Shown here in pieces: positions 43,961-51,976 of a stretch of DNA of 64,000 bases. The translations under genes were made by a program, and so were the position numbers. The notes beneath the pieces were generated by a model. The model worked only from the letters and a program-made list of their open reading frames with translations, was not told the DNA's origin and searched no databases. Source of the DNA: Brenneria rubrifaciens (GTDB lineage Bacteria; Pseudomonadota; Gammaproteobacteria; Enterobacterales; Enterobacteriaceae); NCBI RefSeq assembly GCF_005484945.1, contig NZ_CP034035.1, positions 3,782,001 through 3,846,000 on the forward strand, in the 5' to 3' direction. Within the stretch, counting starts at the first letter, position 1. Every line of letters begins with the position of its first letter.

Positions 43961-44304
43961 GCGATTGATGACGTTCGATCGTTTAATGCCGCATTTTTTC
44001 CGGCTAGACGACCAAAGGTCATGGCGATACTGCAAGCCCGACGGCGCCGTGTACGCCGCCAACGGTTTCCCCCGCCCCCTATGCGCATGGGATGACGACA
44101 CAATGGCTAAGGGGACAATGGCAGGTGAGAATTGAACAGTATTTTTTTGAGTTATGCGTGCTTGACGTCATTTCAACACAAAAAGTAGGGAATTAAACGT
44201 GAGTCCACTCTCACCGTGCTCACCCGAAACAAGCACTACGGCTTGGTTTTATCAGAAAACAGAGGGGGTTGGCAGAATAATGCGTTACATTTCAACATGC
44301 TTAG

Positions 44305-44445
44305 GCGTGTCTCAGAAAACGGTAAATAACCTACATTAAGCCGATTGCAACGACCTCAAGAAAATCCGCAAACCGAAGATGACCGACAGCATGATCGAAT
44401 AAGCTAAGAGGCGACGAACGCTTAACCGTTTTCTGAGACGTCACC
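44305..44445. mobile_element. Small element bounded by Tn3-type inverted repeats (MITE-like)
   Basis: The left end (44305-44340) carries GTGTCTCAGAAAACGG, then TAAATAACC and TTAAG. The right end (44403-44445, read inward on the minus strand) carries GACGTCTCAGAAAACGG, then TTAAGCG. Both match the GTCTCAGAAAACGG core of Tn21/Tn1721-type Tn3 ends. The 140-bp body encodes no transposase. It lies 89 bp beyond the 3' end of an effector-like gene, like the inverted-repeat cassettes that move effectors in Xanthomonas. No target duplication was recognised. Confidence 0.65.
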
Positions 44446-44533
44446 AATCGGCGTCATTGAGATGAAAATAGCAGACCCACTAAATCCGGGGCAGACTCAC
44501 CAAGGAAGATCAGCGCATTGACTGATAGCTGCA

Positions 44534-45697
44534 TCATTTTTCGTCCTGTGGCGCCTGATCGATCGAAATATGACCGCTTCGGCCCTCCGTTGGACCCGCT
44601 TCTTGCCGCTGAAATGCTGGTGTCGAAACGATGACGTTGGGTGTTGGCCGGATGGAATCGCCCGAAATACCTCCGCGACCATGTGCAAGCGTCGTTACGC
44701 CATTCCCGTCTAGTATGCCAAGATACGTCGAGCCGCCTCCATCCAAAGCGAGCGTAGACGCATTGCCTCTGGCCCCACTCGAATGAGCATGGCCTTGAGC
44801 GGAGTCTGCGCCGATCTGAGTAAGCTTTTGCCAGACTGCCATGGCGACACCATTTTTCCGGCTTCCTCCCGCGGTTAAGGCATGCATGACGACATCACCG
44901 CCCGATCCCTTTTTGGATGGGTTAACGCTAATCGCCGATCGTTCGATCGGGTCGCCAGATGGCGTCATGGACCCGCCATATTTGTTAAGTTCGTTTTCAT
45001 TTTTTCCGTCTGGCCGATATATAAATTTTTTGTCTCCGAAGGGCACCGCCTCCTGCTTTCCGTTTCGGGCTAACAGCGGTCCACTGCACAGACTGGTCTT
45101 GCCATCAATCATGATTTGTCCATAGTACGGCTTCCAGAGCCGGGAGATCGGTTGATGATCCCCTCGGTGAGAGGTTGGGCCGATCGTCGCGCCAATGTTG
45201 GTGATGTGCTTTCCATCGTCACCTATCAAGCCTGGCTTGTGGATAAAATACCCGCCGTTGACAATTGCCGTCGGGGCGGGCGTGTTTTTGGATAACGCTT
45301 CGGGGCGCTCCGGTAAAGCTCCTTCTTTGGTGCCAATCACACGTGTCGCCGAGGCGCCGCCTACAACGGTCAGACGGGTATACTCAGAATGCGGATTCAT
45401 AAGGTTTTGCATGCGTGCAAACGGCGTGTTATCGCCCGCGATAGTTGCTTCACCTTGCTTTAACGGTTTTATCGTGGTCTTGATTATTCCCGGTGCAACT
45501 GATTGCACACGAACCTGTTCGCGAACGCGCTCCCCATAAGTAATTGCCTGAGTGGACGCAGATGCGAAGCTGAGTGACTCGGTCGGCTGATGAGGAGGAT
45601 CGTTTGAGGCCACCGTAACTCGGTCGGCACTCTTTGATGATGAAGGTGAAGCAGAGGGGTTATTGGCGTGTGGGGGAATAGTACTGTTTACTTTCAT
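44534..45697 (-). CDS. Putative secreted effector with a phosphodiester-glycosidase (NAGPA-like) domain
   Basis: The 387-residue protein has an N-terminal 60 residues rich in Ser, Pro, Thr and Asn with no signal peptide, typical of type III secretion signals. From about 100 to 355 it resembles phosphodiester glycosidase domains: IVNGGYFIHKPG (about 143), SLCSGPLL and TLALDGGGSTYLGI (about 315-328). Such domains remove capping GlcNAc from mannose-6-phosphate or act on phosphodiester sugars. The C-terminal tail is polar. I cannot name an established effector family for it. I see no convincing HrpL box upstream; an 8-bp palindrome lies at 45752-45773. The host/effector role is inferred. Confidence 0.6.
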   Translation of the reverse strand: MKVNSTIPPHANNPSASPSSSKSADRVTVASNDPPHQPTESLSFASASTQAITYGERVREQVRVQSVAPGIIKTTIKPLKQGEATIAGDNTPFARMQNLMNPHSEYTRLTVVGGASATRVIGTKEGALPERPEALSKNTPAPTAIVNGGYFIHKPGLIGDDGKHITNIGATIGPTSHRGDHQPISRLWKPYYGQIMIDGKTSLCSGPLLARNGKQEAVPFGDKKFIYRPDGKNENELNKYGGSMTPSGDPIERSAISVNPSKKGSGGDVVMHALTAGGSRKNGVAMAVWQKLTQIGADSAQGHAHSSGARGNASTLALDGGGSTYLGILDGNGVTTLAHGRGGISGDSIRPTPNVIVSTPAFQRQEAGPTEGRSGHISIDQAPQDEK

Positions 45698-46192
45698 ACG
45701 AGTTCTCTAAGTAAAGGTTTGGTTTTCGTAACGGGAAGCTCCTTGTGACACGAAAACCTACGTTAAGGTTTTCCATAATGAACCGTATTTAAATGTAAAA
45801 CCGGCAAGTTTAGTTCCCTTGCCTGGTTCAAAATTAATTGGTTTACAATGACTAATACCTGTGATTGGGGTATTCCTACGCGTTGTCGCTAAGCCTGCTT
45901 CCCAGCGCAAGCTTAGCGTGATTTACTTTCAGTTTTCCGAGGCGCCCCCTTCAAGCCCGCGATTTGGCAGATTGCGCGTGAACTACGCCGTTCATCCGAA
46001 ACCGAACCGTTTTGTGATTTCATTTCATCTTTGCAAGGAGGCGTAAAGTTGCAACGGCCCGCAAGGCGCGCAGCCACAGCACAAGCAACTTGAACAGGAG
46101 AGCGGCAAACCTTGAAAGCAGGGCATTCTCATAATGTTGGTTATAATCAAATCTGTTCTCTATCACCCAAACCTGACCGCAGGAGAAGTTCG
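45698..46192. other. Intergenic region between the effector-like gene and yhjD
   Basis: It contains the palindrome at 45752-45773 and AT-rich sequence that should hold the promoter of the minus-strand gene. From 45860 to 46110 a frame has peptide-like composition (AKPASQRKLSVIYFQF) but no start signal; I do not call it. No gene is supported. Confidence 0.4.
45752..45773. promoter_or_regulatory. Palindrome in the effector-like gene leader
   Basis: GAAAACCT (45752-45759) and AGGTTTTC (45766-45773) flank a 6-bp centre, 55 bp upstream of the start at 45697. It could be an operator or an mRNA hairpin. The regulator is unknown. Confidence 0.4.
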
Positions 46193-47224
46193 ATGCCCGA
46201 ACCGGCAGACTCGGATCGTCATTCACCACCGGCCCACCCCACCCATAAAGAGTGCGGCGGCTCAAAAAAGCCGCGCTCTGTTTTAACCCGGACCAAACGT
46301 TTAATGAAGCGCATTCAGGCCATTCCTAGCGTTGCGCATATGATCCGTGCCGGCGAACGCTTTGATGATCGTATGGGCAACCAGTTTGGCGCGGCGATCA
46401 CCTATTTTTCTTTTCTGTCGCTGATACCGATCCTTATGGTGTCCTTTGCAGCCGTCGGTTTCGTGCTGGCCTCCAACCCGGATTTGCTCACCGGGATTAT
46501 TAACAAAATCGTCAGCAGCATCAGCGATCCCAGTCTGGCCAGCACACTGGAGAATACGGTTAACACCGCCATTCAGCAGCGCACCACCGTCGGGCTGACG
46601 GGGTTATTGATCGCCCTGTACTCCGGCGTCAGTTGGATGGGTAACTTACGTGAAGCCATCCGCGCGCAGTCGCGCGATGTCTGGGAACGCAACCCGCGTG
46701 ATGAAGAGAAGATTTACTTTCAGTACACCCGCGATTTCCTGTCGCTGATCGGGCTGATGGTTGCCCTGGTCATTACGCTGTTCCTGACCTCGGTGGCCGG
46801 CACCGCGCAGAATATAATTGTGAATGCACTGGGGCTGGGCGGCATCGAATGGCTGCGGCCCGCGCTGACGCTCATCGCGCTGTCGATCTCGATTTTCGCC
46901 AACTACCTGCTTTTCCTCTGGATCTTTTTTGTGTTGCCGCGCCACAAACCCAAACGTAAAGCATTGTTGCGCGGAACCTTGCTCGCCGCGATTGGTTTCG
47001 AGGTGATCAAGTTTGCCATGACCGTCACATTGCCCAAGCTCGCCAGTTCACCTTCCGGCGCCGCTTTTGGTTCCGTGATCGGCCTGATGGCCTTTTTCTA
47101 TTTCTTCGCCCGGTTAACCCTTTTCTGCGCCGCCTGGATTGCCACCGCCAATTATAAAGGCGACACCTCAACTGACCGTAATGAGCAGCAAAGCGAAACG
47201 CAGAGCAAGGATTCGCCGACCTAG
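46193..47224 (+). CDS. yhjD: YhjD, YihY/BrkB-family inner-membrane protein
   Basis: The ATG at 46193 with GGAGAAG gives 343 residues. After a polar N-terminus come about six membrane segments, with the family motif GAAITYFSFLSLIPIL and a C-terminal FYFFARLTLFCAAWIA. It lies upstream of kdgK as in E. coli. E. coli YhjD has been linked to tolerance of minimal lipid A. The ribonuclease BN name sometimes given to this family is not supported. The frame is open to 46112 without a signal. Confidence 0.9.
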   Translation: MPEPADSDRHSPPAHPTHKECGGSKKPRSVLTRTKRLMKRIQAIPSVAHMIRAGERFDDRMGNQFGAAITYFSFLSLIPILMVSFAAVGFVLASNPDLLTGIINKIVSSISDPSLASTLENTVNTAIQQRTTVGLTGLLIALYSGVSWMGNLREAIRAQSRDVWERNPRDEEKIYFQYTRDFLSLIGLMVALVITLFLTSVAGTAQNIIVNALGLGGIEWLRPALTLIALSISIFANYLLFLWIFFVLPRHKPKRKALLRGTLLAAIGFEVIKFAMTVTLPKLASSPSGAAFGSVIGLMAFFYFFARLTLFCAAWIATANYKGDTSTDRNEQQSETQSKDSPT

Positions 47225-47258
47225 CCCGATAAGATCCTCAATCCAGACAGGAGAACCT

Positions 47259-47456
47259 ATGCCGTACGTCAATATCAAAATCACCCGGGAAGGTGCCACC
47301 GCAGAGCAAAAGAAAGCCCTGATTGCGGGGGTCACACAACTTCTGGTCGATACGCTGGGGAAAAACCCCGCCACCACCGTGGTCGTCATTGATGAAGTCG
47401 ATACCGACAACTGGGGTATCGGTGGAGAAAGCGTGACCCGCTTACGCCAAAAATAA
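47259..47456 (+). CDS. 4-oxalocrotonate tautomerase-family enzyme
   Basis: The ATG at 47259 has ACAGGAG upstream and gives a 65-residue protein starting MPYVNIKITREG. After Met removal the catalytic Pro1 is exposed, as in the 4-OT family. An Arg and the hydrophobic VVVIDEV strand follow. The substrate is unknown. It lies 35 bp after yhjD on the same strand and is probably cotranscribed with it. Confidence 0.88.
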   Translation: MPYVNIKITREGATAEQKKALIAGVTQLLVDTLGKNPATTVVVIDEVDTDNWGIGGESVTRLRQK

Positions 47457-47531
47457 CCCCGTAGCGCTCATGCTCTTGTTCAATAAAACGGGTCGGAAAG
47501 CACGGGTTTTTCGACCTTTGTCATAAAAAAA

Positions 47532-47546
47532 TAAAACATCGTTTCA
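47532..47546. promoter_or_regulatory. KdgR box upstream of kdgK
   Basis: TAAAACATCGTTTCA in an A/T-rich setting matches the KdgR consensus core, in which TAAAACA and TGTTTCA halves face each other. It lies 87 bp before kdgK. KdgR represses pectin-degradation genes until KDG, the substrate of KdgK, binds it. Confidence 0.8.
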
Positions 47547-47632
47547 ACACTATTGACTCCGTCTCACGTTATCTTAAAACTGAGGCTGATTTCCGCGTTT
47601 AACCGGCTTCTCTTTTTAAACAGGCCACCGTG

Positions 47633-48565
47633 ATGACAACTAACCACATTGCCGTAATCGGCGAATGCATGATCGAACTGTCGCAAAAAGGCACGGCGAT
47701 TCACCGTGGATTTGGCGGCGATACCCTGAATACGGCCGTCTACATCGCTCGTCAGGTAAAGCCCGACGCGCTGGGCGTTCACTACGTTACCGCGCTCGGC
47801 ACCGATAGCTTCAGTGACGAAATGGTCGTCGCATGGCGGAAAGAAGGGGTGAAAACCGATTTGATCCAGCGCATGGATAACAAACTGCCCGGTTTATACT
47901 TTATTGAGACAGACGACGCCGGTGAGCGTACCTTTCATTACTGGCGCAATGACGCCGCAGCCCGTTACTGGCTGGACAACGCCGAAGCGGAAGCAATCTG
48001 TCAAAGTCTGGCGCGTTTTGATTACCTTTACCTCAGCGGCATCAGCCTGGCGATCCTCAATCCCGCAAGCCGCCAGCGCTTGTTATCTTTGCTGCGCGCC
48101 TGCCGCGCCAATGGCGGTAACGTGATTTTTGATAACAATTACCGCCCGTGTCTGTGGCAGAGCAAAGAAGAAACGCGGCAAGCCTACACGGAAATCCTGT
48201 CCTGCACGGATATCGCGTTCCTGACCCTGGACGATGAAGAGATGCTGTGGGGCGAAAAAGCGGTTGAAGACGTGCTGGAACGTACCCACGGCTTTGGCGT
48301 GACGGAAATCGTGGTGAAGCGCGGCGCGAATTCCTGTCTCGTTTCAGTGCGCGGGCAGACGGTCATCGACGTACCGGCGGTGAGGCTGCCGAAAGAAAAA
48401 GTGGTTGATACCACCGCGGCTGGCGATTCTTTCAGCGCCGGTTATCTGGCGGTTCGACTCAACGGCGGCGGCGTTCAGGAAGCGGCTCAGCACGGTCATC
48501 TGATCGCCAGCACCGTTATCCAATATCGCGGGGCGATTATCCCGCAGCCAGCCATGCCGGTTTAA
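47633..48565 (+). CDS. kdgK: 2-dehydro-3-deoxygluconokinase KdgK
   Basis: The ATG at 47633 gives 310 residues; a GTG one codon earlier is an alternative. PfkB-family features are clear: MIELSQKG, GFGGDTLNTAVYIARQ, IFDNNYRP and the anion hole with catalytic Asp in DTTAAGDSFSAGYLA. It phosphorylates KDG from pectin breakdown to KDPG for the Entner-Doudoroff aldolase. The KdgR box in front implies induction by pectin. Confidence 0.97.
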   Translation: MTTNHIAVIGECMIELSQKGTAIHRGFGGDTLNTAVYIARQVKPDALGVHYVTALGTDSFSDEMVVAWRKEGVKTDLIQRMDNKLPGLYFIETDDAGERTFHYWRNDAAARYWLDNAEAEAICQSLARFDYLYLSGISLAILNPASRQRLLSLLRACRANGGNVIFDNNYRPCLWQSKEETRQAYTEILSCTDIAFLTLDDEEMLWGEKAVEDVLERTHGFGVTEIVVKRGANSCLVSVRGQTVIDVPAVRLPKEKVVDTTAAGDSFSAGYLAVRLNGGGVQEAAQHGHLIASTVIQYRGAIIPQPAMPV

Positions 48566-48577
48566 ACAAAGAAGAGC

Positions 48578-48598
48578 AGGCCGCGTTCGCGGCCTTTG
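48578..48598. terminator. kdgK terminator
   Basis: AGGCCGCG (48578-48585) and CGCGGCCT (48588-48595) form a perfect 8-bp stem followed by TTTGG, between the convergent stops of kdgK and yhjJ. Confidence 0.65.
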
Positions 48599-48602
48599 GC
48601 CC

Positions 48603-50075
48603 CTACGGGGCAGCGGGCGTGTCGCCTTGCAACGGAGGCGTTTCTGCGCCATCCGCCGCGGGCGTCATGATCCGGTCATAGGCAGCCTGAAGATCTTTCA
48701 TATTCACCTCCGGTTCACCCTGCTGCTGCACCAGCATCAACGTCGCGTCCTGCGAAAGCTGCTGGTACAGCGCTTGATTCAGCATGTCGGCCGTCAGCGC
48801 CGACAGGTAAGCCTGCCGCAGTTCCTGATATTGCTCAGGGGAGATATCCACCACCCCATTCTGCTGCGACCGCAAACGTTGCGACATCAGTATGTCGGTG
48901 CTGGTGCGGGCATAGGTGGCGAACAGTTTGTTCAGTTCATCCTTTTTACGCAAAACCAACGCATCAAACTCCTGTTGCGTCAGTCCCTTATCCCGCAGCA
49001 CCGCCAACTCCTTAGCCAGAAACGTCGCGCCCGTTATCGCGCCGCCGCTGTTTGGCATATCCAGATGGATCGCGCACTGCGCCCGGGTATAAAACACATT
49101 GCAATCAAAGCGCAGATTGTTGTCTTTCTGCTGCTGCTTTTCCATCGCCTGTTTTAAATGCCAGTAGAGCGCTTCGCGCGCCAAATCACGTTGCCAGTAA
49201 CGCATTAACGCCTGCGACTCACGAATAGGATGCCAGGGCATGTCCCATACCAGCGACAACGTATCCTGCCGGGCATCTTCATTCATCAGGCTGATGGCCT
49301 GTGTCGGCAGCGGGGTTAATGTCGGCACTGGAGCAGGCGCTTCCCGTTTGCCCTGCAACGCGGAGAACGCCTTGCCGATTTGCTCGATAACACTTCGGCT
49401 ATCCACATGTCCGACGATATAAAGCGTCATGGCATCAGGCGTATACCAGGTTTGATAAAATTGCTGCAACGGCTTACTGTCCAGCGGCGCTTTCACGTCC
49501 TGACCGGGATCGTGGGCCAATAATGCCGATCCTTTCAGCCGGTAGCGCCAACTGGGTTCCTGGGGATTCTTAGGAAAGGTCGTGATCCGATCGGGAGCGT
49601 TAAACGCGGCCTGAATACTTTCATCGTCGATCGTCATCTGTCCCGCGGTTTCCGCCAGCCAGCCCAGCGCCTCTTTCAGCAATTCTGGCTGGTTAATCGG
49701 CAGGCTCAGGTTGTAGGACGTGAAATCATAGGACGTCACCACCGGCGGCAGAGGAAACATGCCGTTATCGTCCTGTGCCCACATCGACTGTAGGGCCGGA
49801 AGCTTCTCGCCGAAGGCAAGCGCCAGATGGGGAAGAAAATGAGCAAACCCGATTTGCTGGGCATTCTCCACCAGCGAACCGGTATTGACCATCAGCCGTA
49901 GCTCTATTTTATCGCCAGGGCGCTGTGGCGTGGTCAGTAATTGCCAGGTAAAACCGTTGTCCAGCTTACCCTGTTGCCAGGCCGGATCGGGTTGTAGTGT
50001 TTCAGCCTGCACGTTACTGCCGACAGCCGCCAGCAACATTCCACCAACTAAAAGGCCAATTTTGGTGCCCTGCAT
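48603..50075 (-). CDS. yhjJ: YhjJ, M16 peptidase-like periplasmic protein without the zinc motif
   Basis: The 490-residue protein has a signal peptide (about 1-24, ending VQA) and two M16-type halves. In active M16 enzymes the first half carries HxxEH; here the equivalent is HFLPH, with the catalytic Glu replaced by Pro. E. coli YhjJ also lacks the motif, so the family is probably non-catalytic. The conserved VNTGSL, YRLKGSALLAHDPG and YTPDAMTLYIVG segments are present. The function is unknown. Confidence 0.9.
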   Translation of the reverse strand: MQGTKIGLLVGGMLLAAVGSNVQAETLQPDPAWQQGKLDNGFTWQLLTTPQRPGDKIELRLMVNTGSLVENAQQIGFAHFLPHLALAFGEKLPALQSMWAQDDNGMFPLPPVVTSYDFTSYNLSLPINQPELLKEALGWLAETAGQMTIDDESIQAAFNAPDRITTFPKNPQEPSWRYRLKGSALLAHDPGQDVKAPLDSKPLQQFYQTWYTPDAMTLYIVGHVDSRSVIEQIGKAFSALQGKREAPAPVPTLTPLPTQAISLMNEDARQDTLSLVWDMPWHPIRESQALMRYWQRDLAREALYWHLKQAMEKQQQKDNNLRFDCNVFYTRAQCAIHLDMPNSGGAITGATFLAKELAVLRDKGLTQQEFDALVLRKKDELNKLFATYARTSTDILMSQRLRSQQNGVVDISPEQYQELRQAYLSALTADMLNQALYQQLSQDATLMLVQQQGEPEVNMKDLQAAYDRIMTPAADGAETPPLQGDTPAAP

Positions 50076-50367
50076 GTGAACCCCTACTTAAATAACTATC
50101 CAACACAATGTGGTTGTTGTTGATAATAATGGCGGCCTTGCGTTTGCCACCGAACACGCTCATGTATGCATCACGGAAAATGAGAAAGGCGAAGTGTACC
50201 ACTCCCTTTGACCACGTGCTTTTATCTATGTCACCAGCGGAACGAAATGATCCTCAAAAAAAGAAAAATATTCATATTTAACAATCTGGTTACGTTATTG
50301 GACAGATAGCGGCGGACAGGACGACCGCTCAGAAAAAAGAGGCAGGTACAGAAAGGGGGGCGACTAT
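50076..50367. other. Intergenic region after the yhjJ start
   Basis: It should hold the yhjJ promoter at its left end. No gene or strong structure is seen. Confidence 0.4.
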
Positions 50368-50844
50368 TTATCTTTCCCGCAAACTTTCCGTCGCCGAACG
50401 CTGGATCGGACGGGTAATGAATTCGATGAGGCAGCGCTTGCCAGTCTTGATTTCAGCGGTGAGGTTCATGCCAGGGTTGAGATGGATGGTCTTGCCATCA
50501 ATCGCCATCCGCGTTTCAATTTGCAGGGTGTCGTAGGCGAGGTTCTGCGCCTCAATGATATTGTCGCTGTTGTGGTCATACTCGGCGAGCGCCTTGAATC
50601 CGTTGTCGGCTTTCTGGCCGTTGCTCAGCATAGTGTGGTTGCCGAATAATTCATTGCCGTTACTCATGCGGCCATCGCCATTGCCATTGCCAACGCCCTC
50701 ACCAGTTTGAGGGTCAATATAACCGAACCGATGCAGAATGTCAGTCTTGGTATAAGTACCGGGCGGTAGAGACACATTAAAGAATTTTTCAACCATATCG
50801 AAGTTGGCTGAATTAACAACTGTCCCGCACCACTTATCATGCAT
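50368..50844 (-). pseudogene. Relic joining an RTX-protein fragment to the HlyD C-terminus
   Basis: The 158-codon frame has two unrelated parts. Residues about 1-110 have features of large RTX/adhesin proteins: FFNVSLPPGTYT, then GNGNGDGRMSNGNELFGNHT and YDHNSDN, Asp/Asn-rich and likely calcium-binding. From about 112 the sequence is that of HlyD-type membrane fusion proteins: GKTIHLNPGMNLTAEIKTGKR and the terminal SATESLRER. No gene encodes both normally, so this is a deletion fusion left from a type I secretion operon. The intact HlyB/HlyD/toxin genes are absent. Confidence 0.7.
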
Positions 50845-50853
50845 TCGGTTGCA

Positions 50854-50985
50854 TTAATAAGAACTGTATTTTTTTAATAACTCGCTGCGGTGATTGAGAA
50901 TTAACGGTTCCAGTATATGTTCGGGTTTGTTGTCGGTGCCATACAGAGACTTATTAGTGACCTGCTCTGCGCAGGGAAGTACCAT
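50854..50985 (-). CDS. Small protein upstream of the RTX/HlyD relic
   Basis: The ATG at 50985 has a strong AAGGAG site six bases upstream. The 43-residue frame reads MVLPCAEQVTNKSL, then EHILEPLILNHRSELLKK, and stops at 50854-50856. The next frame begins shortly after, so this may be the N-terminal part of the gene now broken at 50844. I do not recognise the protein. Either a real small gene or the first piece of the relic. Confidence 0.45.
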   Translation of the reverse strand: MVLPCAEQVTNKSLYGTDNKPEHILEPLILNHRSELLKKYSSY

Positions 50986-51078
50986 CACGCTCTCCTTGAA
51001 TCGATGAACTTAGAAATATGGCGCCTCAATTAAAATCATCTAAACATTGATTCCAGAAGCTGAAAATTTGACTAACTC

Positions 51079-51554
51079 CTAATTCCGGGCATAGCCGCAG
51101 TCATTAACCTGGTAATAAGTATTTCGAGATATCATTTCTTTATGGGACCCAGTTTCTCTGTCGATATAGCGAATTTTATGATGAAAGATAAACATTCCGT
51201 CACCTGCTCCGTTCGCGCCCAAAAACCGAACTGGCCACCTTCCACCAGTCCCCAGGTGCGCTCGTAACAACGAGGATTCTCTTTTAAAAACTCCTCTTTG
51301 CTGTTATAAGGCATCAAGATAAATCGCTTTACCAACTCTTCAAAAAATTCACCTTTTCGTCTGTTGTTGTTGGTGAAAAACTCGATGTCCAAAAGACCAA
51401 TAACTGTTTGTCTTTGCAGATAATTACCAATAGAAATATCCAACCGTTCCTGAGTCGTGTAACGTTTTCCCATTCGCTGATTATCCCAGATGCGAGAGCC
51501 GAGATAGTTACGTGTGCTGGTATAGGTAAATGTAATAACCGCAACAATCACCAA
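51079..51554 (-). pseudogene. Frameshifted gene of unknown family (immunity-like size)
   Basis: One frame runs from about 51554 (only TTG/GTG starts, no ribosome binding site) through NNRRKGEFFEELVKRF and ERTWGLVEGGQFGFWAR. It then loses sense near 51200. A second frame continues with GAGDGMFIFHHKIRYIDRETGSHKEM and stops at 51079-51081 after NDCGYARN. Joined, they make about 155 residues with a hydrophobic N-terminal anchor. I do not recognise the family; its size and place beside a toxin relic are compatible with an immunity protein, but that is a guess. Confidence 0.55.
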
Positions 51555-51976
51555 AGTAGTAAACGTTAAAGGATTATTTTAAGGGTAAACTTAATTACCG
51601 AGCTAAGTTTTATACTGCTTAATTTACGCGTCATGTTCGATTACCCGCCCCTTGTTGGCTTGATAATTTAAATATCATTAACTGTCAGATAAGGCACTGT
51701 TACGCTAACGAATAATCCGCCAACGTTACGCTATTTTATACATGGAACAAATGCCGCTTCATTAAAATTCTTATACACAGTAGTTTATTTATTTTCTATC
51801 CAGAATATTAATCATGAATTCCTGTAACGTAGTAAAGTTATTGGTAATATCATCACGTTCTCTTTGGGGGATTTGCGTTGGTTAATATTTTTATCGAAAT
51901 ATTAAATTGCCCGCCATAAAAAATTCCCCGCGATGCAACCACACCGTGGGGAAATGTTCAGAACAGCGCGTTGTAA
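51555..51976. other. Intergenic region upstream of the broken gene and downstream of dctA
   Basis: It is AT-rich and contains the dctA terminator (51918-51953). No gene is supported. The A/T-rich part near 51560-51650 has stop codons in all frames. Confidence 0.45.
51918..51953 (-). terminator. dctA terminator
   Basis: On the minus strand TTCCCC (51948-51953) pairs with GGGGAA (51924-51929), with further CG pairs inside, and is followed by TTTTTTATGG. It lies 24 bp after the dctA stop. Confidence 0.75.

Larger units (their letters stand above)
43851..44533. other. Intergenic region with repeat E and a Tn3-type inverted-repeat element
   Basis: Besides repeat E (43893-43960) and the inverted-repeat element (44305-44445), I see only short frames with no signals. 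The overall impression is of a junction where sequence has been gained and lost next to the effector-like gene. Confidence 0.55.

Noticed and set aside
45808..45821. GGAACT on the minus strand upstream of the effector-like gene as half of an HrpL box
   Set aside because: No CCACNNA follows at 15-16 bp, so the box is not supported.
45861..46046. A peptide-like plus-strand frame before yhjD
   Set aside because: It has no ribosome binding site or recognisable motif and lies in AT-rich intergenic sequence.
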